From Dehalococcoidia bacterium (lineage in GTDB: Bacteria; Chloroflexota; Dehalococcoidia; UBA1151; UBA1328), in contig JASLNQ010000007.1 in NCBI GenBank assembly GCA_030745955.1, positions 1-19,683 on the forward strand: DNA of 19,683 bases, read 5' to 3'. Of this stretch, positions 14,857 through 19,683 are shown in pieces (the first letter of the stretch is position 1; each line of letters starts with the position of its first letter). Position numbers and translations under genes: made by a program. The notes beneath the pieces were generated by a model that made no database searches, was not told the origin of the DNA, and was given only the letters and a program-made list of their open reading frames with translations.

Positions 14857-16170
14857 ATGACTACCAATACAGATTTTTCAAACGTGGCCGAGGAGCTCGA
14901 ATGGCGCGGGGCGCTGTTCGATGCGACGCCCGGCGCAGCCCACACGCTGGCGACCGAAAAAGTGACCTGCTACAACGGGTTCGACCCCACTGCGAGTAGC
15001 CTTCACATCGGCAACCTCGTGCCGGTCATGGGGCTTGTCCGGCTCCAGCGCCACGGGCATACGCCGATAGCCCTTGTCGGTGGTGGTACCGGCATGATCG
15101 GCGATCCGTCGTTCCGGGCCGAGGAGCGCAAGCTGATGTCGATCGAGGATATCGACGAGAACGTCGAGGCGATCCGGCTGCAGCTTGAACCGTTTCTCGA
15201 TTTCGAGGTGAAGTCGAACCCGGCCCGCATGGTCAACAACGCCGACTGGCTGCGCACGACCAACCTGCTCGAGTTCCTGCGGGATGTCGGCAAGCATTTC
15301 ACGGTCAACACGATGATGGGCCGGGAATCGGTGCGTGGACGGTTCGAGCGTGACGGCGGAATTTCGTTCACCGAGTTCAGCTACCAGTTGCTGCAGGCAT
15401 ACGATTTCCTGACGCTTTACGAGCGCGATGGCTGTGCGTTCCAGGCGGGTGGCAGCGACCAGTGGGGCAATATTCTGGGCGGGGTGGACCTGGTCCGCCG
15501 GATCCACGGTGCCGGGCCCGAGGGACGGCCACGGGCACACGGCATCGCCTACCCGCTCATTAAGAGTTCGGGCGGCGAGAAGTTCGGAAAGTCACTCGGT
15601 GGCGCACCGACACTCGACCCGAAGCAGACCTCGCCGTACCGTTTGTACCAGCACTTCCTGAACGTGGCCGACGCCGACGCCGTCCCGTACGTAAAGCTTT
15701 TTACGTTGCTCAACGAGGTCCAGATCGACGGTCTCGACCAGGCGGTGAGGCTCGAACCCAGCAAGCGAGAGGCGCAGCGGGCCCTGGCCGAAGAGGTGAC
15801 GCGGACGGTGCATGGACAGGGTGGGCTCGACCAGGCGCTGCGGGTTACCCGTGCCTTTTTCGGGGGCGATATCGCCGATCTCTCGGCCGACGAGATGGAG
15901 GACGTCCTCGAGGGTTCCTCGGTTACCGAAGTCCGCAGGGAACAGCTCTCCGGAGACGGGATCAGGTTTTCCGACCTTGCGGTGACCGCCGGTGCCGGGA
16001 AGTCAGGCGGCGATGTGCGCCGCACCGTCCAGGGAGGCGGGATGTACCTGAACGGCGAGCGGATCGAGAATGCCGAACGGGCGGTTCAGACGACCGACCT
16101 CGTCGAGGGCCGGTTACTGGTCATCAGGCGGGGCCGCAAGAGTTACTCGCTGGTGAAACTGGCGGATTAG
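14857..16170 (+). CDS. tyrS: Tyrosyl-tRNA synthetase
   Basis: TyrRS charges tRNA-Tyr. The 437-residue protein is a class I synthetase with the HIGH-type motif as HIGN (50-53) and the KMSKS-type motif as KFGKS (242-246), the TyrS form of the signature. Tyrosine-pocket blocks CYNGFDPTASSLHIG, YQLLQAYDF and GGSDQWGNI are present. An S4 RNA-binding domain occupies about the last 70 residues (GDVRRTVQGGGMYLNGERI). Start ATG 14857 fits. No T-box signature is recognisable before it. Its position after trpA-aroH-aroG-ribF may reflect grouping with aromatic metabolism or chance. Confidence 0.97.
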   Translation: MTTNTDFSNVAEELEWRGALFDATPGAAHTLATEKVTCYNGFDPTASSLHIGNLVPVMGLVRLQRHGHTPIALVGGGTGMIGDPSFRAEERKLMSIEDIDENVEAIRLQLEPFLDFEVKSNPARMVNNADWLRTTNLLEFLRDVGKHFTVNTMMGRESVRGRFERDGGISFTEFSYQLLQAYDFLTLYERDGCAFQAGGSDQWGNILGGVDLVRRIHGAGPEGRPRAHGIAYPLIKSSGGEKFGKSLGGAPTLDPKQTSPYRLYQHFLNVADADAVPYVKLFTLLNEVQIDGLDQAVRLEPSKREAQRALAEEVTRTVHGQGGLDQALRVTRAFFGGDIADLSADEMEDVLEGSSVTEVRREQLSGDGIRFSDLAVTAGAGKSGGDVRRTVQGGGMYLNGERIENAERAVQTTDLVEGRLLVIRRGRKSYSLVKLAD

Positions 16171-16244
16171 CGGGGTTCTTGGTGCCGTTATCGCACCGGC
16201 CCGGTGACTCCCAGAGGGAGTGGAACCGTGTGTCCAATCGACCA

Positions 16245-16384
16245 CGCCCGATTTCCCGACCGCAGCGGAGGGACCTCAATCACTATTACCTCCTAACCGG
16301 CAAACGACCCTGCGCATGGCGTAACAAACCGGCAGGCCAGCTTACCTCTCCGAGGCCCCTCCGCTGCGGTCGGGGAATCGGGCG
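16245..16384. repeat. 33-bp near-perfect inverted repeat with a 74-base spacer
   Basis: Arm one is 16245-16277, starting CGCCCGATTTCCCGACC; arm two is 16352-16384, whose reverse complement starts CGCCCGATTCCCCGACC. They match at 31 of 33 positions. The same core (TTTCCCGACCGCAG then GGAGGGA) and the GTGTGTCCA segment just upstream (about 16219-16240) recur three times near 19.5-19.68 kb. The element could fold into a long cruciform or RNA hairpin. It lacks a transposase gene, so a MITE-like or REP-like non-autonomous element is the closest description. Confidence 0.8.
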
Positions 16385-16429
16385 GTCGCGGTTGAACGTC
16401 TGCCGCTGGCATGCTGGCTGGGGGTTGCC

Positions 16430-16471
16430 TGCCGTCCTTCGAATGCCTCAGATGCCGTCTTGGATGGCATT
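16430..16471. repeat. REP-like hairpin unit, copy 1
   Basis: TGCCGTCCTTCGA (16430-16442) is followed by a hairpin of ATGCCGTC (16452-16459) and GATGGCAT (16463-16470) with one G-T wobble and a 3-base loop. The same 13-base motif occurs again at 19409-19421 in front of a similar half-palindrome. Confidence 0.55.
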
Positions 16472-16654
16472 AGTGTGGCGCCCTCCCCTGAAAAAAACCC
16501 ACTCCTCACTCTTCCCTCGCGGTGGAAAACGTGGCCCTCACGCGCGACAAGAGGCCGAATGGACTGGTGGGAGTTAGAATTCTTGACGGCCATTCGTGAA
16601 AATGACCACAAATCGAATTTTCTTACACAAAACCCGTAAGGACGGAGTGCTCCG

Positions 16655-17755
16655 GTGAGCAGCCAGAACCAGCCAAACCTTCGAATACCAGGACCGGTAC
16701 CGCTACCCGACGATGTTCTTGAAATCGCCGGATCGCAGATGATCAACCACCGGGGGCCACACTACGCCGACATGCTTGATCGAATGTCGGCCAACCTGAA
16801 GACCGTGCTCATGACGAGCAACGATGTCTACTTCATCACGGCGTCGGGAACGGGCGCCATGGAAGCCGCCATCGTGAACACGATCTCACCCGGCGACAAG
16901 GTTTTGTCGATCGTCATCGGTGTGTTCGGCGAGCGGTTCTCCGAGATCGCCGAGACATACGGTGGCGACGTCACCCGCCTGAACTTCGAGCTCGGTGAGG
17001 CTGCCGATCTCGACCAGGTGCGCGAGGCGATCCGCGGCATTTCCGATCTGCGCGCCGTCATCTTCACGCACAACGAGAGCTCGACCGGTGTTTCCAACCC
17101 GCTTGAGGACCTGTGCAAGCTAATTCACGAGGAGTCGGACGCGCTGATCCTGGTCGACTCGGTTTCGAGCGCCGGCGGTGTGCCGATCGCAACCGACGCC
17201 TGGGGCATCGACGTGGTTGCCACGGCCTCGCAGAAGAGCTGGATCTCACCGCCCGGAATTGCGATGGTTACCTTCTCGAAGAAGGCCTGGGAGGCCCATG
17301 CCCGTTCTACCACGCCGAAGTACTACCTGGACGTCGAGCAGTACGAGACTTACCTGAAGATCGGTCAGCCACCGTTCACCCCGTGCCTGCCGGCGATGTT
17401 TACGCTCGAGGTGTCGCTCCAGTCGATGGTCGACGAGGGTGTCGAGAACGTCTTCGCACGGCACCACGAGATCGCCCAGCACACCCGGGACGGGGCCAGC
17501 ACACTCGGGCTCGACCTGTTGCCCGAACCTCAGTTCGCTTCGAACACGGTTACGGCGATCAAGCTGCCCGAAGAGGTCGATGGAAAGGCATTCCTTGCAG
17601 CCGTGAACAAGAACTACAACGTCGTGCTCGGTGGTGGCCAGAAGTCACTGACCGGCAAGATATTCCGGGTCGGCCACATGGGCTGGGTCGAAAAAGCCCA
17701 TATTGACGAGGCGCTCAAGGCTGCGGAAGAAACTCTGAAGAGCATGACTTCGTAG
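16655..17755 (+). CDS. Class V aminotransferase, alanine/serine-glyoxylate aminotransferase family
   Basis: A PLP-dependent enzyme that moves an amino group, in this family usually between alanine or serine and glyoxylate; some members act on ureidoglycine. The 366-residue sequence has the fold-type I landmarks: RIPGPVPLP with INHRGP at the N-terminus, TASGTGAMEAA for phosphate binding, FTHNESSTGVSNP, the PLP-binding Asp in LILVDSVSSAGG, the Schiff-base Lys194 in ASQKSWISPPG, and FRVGHMGWV near the C-terminus. Substrate cannot be fixed from these motifs. The start is GTG 16655, supported by GGAG seven bases upstream. It appears monocistronic: a repeat-rich gap on the left and a strong terminator on the right. 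Confidence 0.92.
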   Translation: MSSQNQPNLRIPGPVPLPDDVLEIAGSQMINHRGPHYADMLDRMSANLKTVLMTSNDVYFITASGTGAMEAAIVNTISPGDKVLSIVIGVFGERFSEIAETYGGDVTRLNFELGEAADLDQVREAIRGISDLRAVIFTHNESSTGVSNPLEDLCKLIHEESDALILVDSVSSAGGVPIATDAWGIDVVATASQKSWISPPGIAMVTFSKKAWEAHARSTTPKYYLDVEQYETYLKIGQPPFTPCLPAMFTLEVSLQSMVDEGVENVFARHHEIAQHTRDGASTLGLDLLPEPQFASNTVTAIKLPEEVDGKAFLAAVNKNYNVVLGGGQKSLTGKIFRVGHMGWVEKAHIDEALKAAEETLKSMTS

Positions 17756-17799
17756 TTCCGGTATGTGAGTGGTCGAAACCGGTCGACAGCGACCGTGAA

Positions 17800-17833
17800 T
17801 GGCGCAGCCTTTTTCGGGCTGCGCCAGTTTTCC
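17800..17833 (+). terminator. Strong intrinsic terminator after the aminotransferase
   Basis: TGGCGCAGCC (17800-17809) and GGCTGCGCCA (17817-17826) form a perfect 10-bp stem around a T-rich loop, followed by GTTTTCC. It separates the aminotransferase (stop 17755) from the selenoprotein gene (start 17859), so the latter should have its own promoter or depend on readthrough. Confidence 0.88.
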
Positions 17834-17858
17834 GTTACAGGCAGGGTCAACGGGGCTG

Positions 17859-18647
17859 ATGGGCATAACGGCACGATGGAATATACGAAGTTACGCGGTG
17901 ATGTTGCTTTTCGCAGTGTTGTTCGCGCTGGCCGTGGCCTGCGGCAGCGAGGCTGCGAGCGAGGCGGTGCGGCAGGCGGACCCGACACCGAGTGCGGTAC
18001 CCGAACGGGCATCGCCAACCGCAACCACGGTCCCACCGGCAGCTACATCAACCGCGATGCCTGGAGCGACATCGACCACGGTCCCCGCGAAGCCAACCGT
18101 AAGCGCAGCCGCTACCGCAGCGTCGGCTGCCGCGTCGGTCCCTGCGGCGGAGTCCATATCGGACGACCCGGAGCTCATCAACACACCCGGTGCCGTCTCG
18201 AAACTGGCACCCGATTTCACGCTGCCGTCGATCCAGGGCCCGGAGTACACGCTCTCCCAGTTCCGTGGCGAACGGCCGGTGCTGGTCGTCTTTTACCGGG
18301 CATTCTGGTGAACGTTCTGCAAAAGGCAACTCGGGAAGTTGCAGAGGTCGAAGGCAGAGCTCGATGCGACGGGTGTGCAGGTACTCGCTATCAGCACCGA
18401 CAACCTGAACGGTGCGTCGGCTATGGCCGCCTCGGGGGGGATCGAGTTTCCGATACTGTTCACCGCACTTGATCCCGCGGTCCCGCAGGATTACGGAGTG
18501 TTCAACCTGTTCGGCGACGGGCTGGCATCGGCATCGGTTTTCCTGGTCGACAAGCAGGGTGAAATCGTCTGGCAGGACATCGGCGTTGACTACACTCACC
18601 AGGTATACGCTGAAGATGTGATCGAACAGGTCCAGAAGCTGGACTAG
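17859..18647 (+). CDS. Candidate selenoprotein: peroxiredoxin-like lipoprotein with in-frame TGA (Sec151)
   Basis: Read through one TGA (18309-18311), this frame encodes 262 residues. Residues 1-28 form a lipoprotein signal ending in the lipobox LAVAC, then a Ser/Thr/Pro/Ala-rich linker to about 115, then an AhpC/TSA thioredoxin fold starting APDFTLPSIQG. The active-site block reads VLVVFYRAFW-TGA-TFCKRQLGKLQ; homologues have FYRxxWCxxC with Cys where the TGA stands, so a U-T-F-C redox motif (Sec151, Cys154) is predicted. The fold continues without frame change through VLAISTDN, EFPILF, YGVFNLFGDG and VFLVDKQGEIVWQDIG to a normal TAG. A hairpin suited to be a SECIS follows the TGA. It would reduce peroxides or disulfides outside the membrane. 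Start ATG 17859 is chosen for its basic n-region. Alternatives are a nonsense mutation (pseudogene) or sequencing error; exact placement at the catalytic Cys argues against both. Confidence 0.85.
18309..18346 (+). promoter_or_regulatory. Bacterial SECIS-like hairpin behind the TGA codon
   Basis: GCAACT (18326-18331) and AGTTGC (18337-18342) form a perfect 6-bp stem with the 5-base loop CGGGA. The loop lies 20-24 bases after the TGA, and its second base is G. This meets the published general rules for bacterial SECIS elements (small apical loop, G among its first two bases, loop about 16-37 nt from the UGA). A lower stem TTCT/AGAG (18315-18318 with 18343-18346) can stack below it, leaving a 5' bulge. 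Confidence 0.65.
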
Positions 18648-18726
18648 CTTTCCCGGTGCTTGCATGCCCGGTCGTGGCGCAGGGGCAGTTCAACAGGTTC
18701 CGGCGAAATCGGAGTTTTTCTTTGTG

Positions 18727-19371
18727 ATGACCGGTCGTAAGTTGTTGACCGTCTTGATCGCAATGACGATCGTGGTGGCAGTTGCCTCATGCTCCGACAG
18801 GGATGAGCGAACACCGGGCGCGACATCCTCCCCAGGTCCCTCCATTCCAGTCGGGAAATCGGATGAGAAAGCGCCCGAGGTACCACCAGAGGCAACTGCC
18901 GAAGTAAATGTGCCAGTGGCACCCGTGTTTTCGGTTGCGTCGATAGATGGGGAGGTCATCCGGCTTGAAGACCTCCTTGGCACCGCTCCGGTTTACCTGG
19001 TCTTCGTGCCGAGTGTCGACGGCGAGATGGACCGCGCCCAGGTCAGCGCGATTCAGTCGCGCTACGCGGAGTTCGAAGAGCTGGAGGCGGTTATTGTTGC
19101 GGTCGCGACCGACCTGCCGACGGAGGTCGTGAGACTGCGGGACGAGCTGGGGCTCGAGTTCCCGCTGATCGCCGATCCGCTGAACGTGATCGCTACCGAG
19201 TGGCAGGTGTTCGACCTGTTCGGCGATGGCTGCGGCGGACCGGCGAGCTTCGTGTTCGACGCACACGGGACGCTGATCGCCAGGCTGATTGCAGGCGGAC
19301 CGGACGACCGGCCTTCGGTGGATGAGGTTTTGCGGGCGATCCGGGAGTCGGTGAACCTGGGTGCCGCTTGA
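18727..19371 (+). CDS. Thioredoxin-fold lipoprotein, catalytically degenerate paralogue of the selenoprotein
   Basis: A 214-residue lipoprotein: signal peptide with lipobox VASC, a Pro/Ala/Thr/Glu-rich linker, then a redoxin-like domain from about 60. It parallels its neighbour block by block: APVFSVASIDG against APDFTLPSIQG, VYLVFVPS against VLVVFYRA, VIVAVATD against VLAISTDN, EFPLIAD against EFPILFT, and VFDLFGDG against VFNLFGDG. At the active site it reads SVDGEMDRAQ, so W, U and C of the selenoprotein become D, G and D: no redox Cys or Sec remains there. It may be a binding partner or structural protein. Start is ATG 18727 or GTG 18724, the latter nine bases after GGAG (18711-18714). 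It lies 79 bases after the selenoprotein and is probably cotranscribed. Confidence 0.8.
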   Translation: MTGRKLLTVLIAMTIVVAVASCSDRDERTPGATSSPGPSIPVGKSDEKAPEVPPEATAEVNVPVAPVFSVASIDGEVIRLEDLLGTAPVYLVFVPSVDGEMDRAQVSAIQSRYAEFEELEAVIVAVATDLPTEVVRLRDELGLEFPLIADPLNVIATEWQVFDLFGDGCGGPASFVFDAHGTLIARLIAGGPDDRPSVDEVLRAIRESVNLGAA

Positions 19372-19408
19372 TGGGGTGCCCGAGGGCAGGGCGGGTGAAT
19401 GCCTTGCG

Positions 19409-19437
19409 TGCCGTCCTTCGAGAACCTCTGGATGGCA
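19409..19437. repeat. REP-like hairpin unit, copy 2
   Basis: TGCCGTCC (19409-19416) and GGATGGCA (19430-19437) pair over 8 positions with one G-T wobble around a 13-base loop. It shares TGCCGTCCTTCGA exactly with 16430-16442, and has the CCTTCGA...CCTC...GGATG layout seen in many bacterial intergenic repeats. Confidence 0.55.
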
Positions 19438-19479
19438 GTTGGGGGGATCGGCGAGCGCCGGTAGGCCTGGCACGATGTT

Positions 19480-19683
19480 CCGACCGGAGCGGAGGGACCT
19501 GGGGCCGGGCCGCGCTCGCTCATCGATTCCCAACGATAGTGGAGCCGTGTGTCCAACCACCAACGCCTGACTTCCCGACCGCAGTGGAGGGATCTGGGGC
19601 GGTGTCACGCTCGCTCGTTGACGCCCCACGGGAGTGGAGCCGTGTGTCCAGCCACCTACGCCTGATTTCCCGACCGCAGAGCG
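19480..19683. repeat. Tandem repeat of 95-bp period, continuing past the window edge
   Basis: The unit starting AGTGGAGCCGTGTGTCCA occurs at 19538 and again at 19633, 95 bases apart. A partial preceding unit (19480-19537, CCGACCGGAGCGGAGGGACCT onward) aligns with 19575-19632 at the same distance. The copies differ at scattered positions and the last one is cut by the window end. A single related unit lies at 16219-16277. No protein-like reading frame covers this stretch, and the unit length and divergence do not fit CRISPR. Confidence 0.8.

Larger units (their letters stand above)
16171..16654. other. 484-base non-coding region with palindromic repeats and a promoter-like stretch
   Basis: No open frame here looks like a protein. 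The left half contains a long inverted repeat and a REP-like hairpin (listed separately). The right half, from about 16480, is AT-richer and likely carries the promoter of the aminotransferase gene: TTGACG at 16583-16588 is a good -35 box, but no strong -10 box is found at normal spacing. GGACGGAG (16640-16647) is the ribosome site for the GTG start at 16655. Confidence 0.6.

Noticed and set aside
17859..18311. Reading the upstream half as a complete 150-residue protein ending at TGA, or the locus as a pseudogene
   Set aside because: Truncation would cut the fold exactly at its active site, while the downstream part keeps the same frame and conserved fold blocks with no further damage. A single lesion at the catalytic Cys codon plus a SECIS-like hairpin is better explained by selenocysteine.
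19480..19683. CRISPR array
   Set aside because: The 95-bp unit is conserved along its whole length, with no short identical repeats separated by unique spacers, and no cas genes are present.

Overview
The window is GC-rich bacterial chromosome with short intergenic gaps and many GTG/TTG starts. It carries a housekeeping set: tsaD, ctaA-ctaB, infC-rpmI-rplT, ftsH, trpA-aroH-aroG, ribF and tyrS. A sortase with an N-terminal membrane anchor, heme A synthesis genes (aerobic respiration) and lipoproteins with thioredoxin folds suggest a free-living aerobic bacterium. A Chloroflexota lineage (SAR202/Dehalococcoidia-like) is my best guess, from gene content only; I could not test it.

Layout. 1-914 is the 5' part of tsaD on the minus strand, running off the left edge. 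On the plus strand follow a small Cys-pair protein, a sortase, ctaA, ctaB and a membrane-anchored alpha/beta hydrolase (1083-5633). The translation operon infC-rpmI-rplT (7015-5662) is on the minus strand, divergent from ftsH (7393-9333), which ends at a strong terminator. Then come a metallo-beta-lactamase-fold hydrolase, a CPBP protease, and an aromatic-amino-acid cluster (trpA, aroH, aroG) running into ribF and tyrS. A 484-base non-coding stretch full of palindromic repeats precedes a class V aminotransferase. The right end holds two thioredoxin-fold lipoproteins and a tandem 95-bp repeat that leaves the window.

The main discovery candidate is at 17859-18647. A peroxiredoxin-like lipoprotein is interrupted by one in-frame TGA exactly where the family has the first Cys of its FYRxxWCxxC active site. 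The frame stays open and homologous on both sides, and a hairpin with a G-containing loop sits 20-24 nt behind the TGA, as a bacterial SECIS should. I read it as a selenoprotein with a U-T-F-C redox motif. Its downstream neighbour is a paralogue that has lost the active-site residues.

Other points: four 10-bp direct repeats phased at one helical turn lie between trpA and aroH. A Tyr/Phe-rich 51-codon ORF and a nested hairpin lie between aroH and aroG, consistent with leader control of the aromatic pathway. infC appears to start at a non-canonical ATA codon. Related palindromic and tandem non-coding repeats occur at 16.2-16.5 kb and 19.4-19.7 kb.
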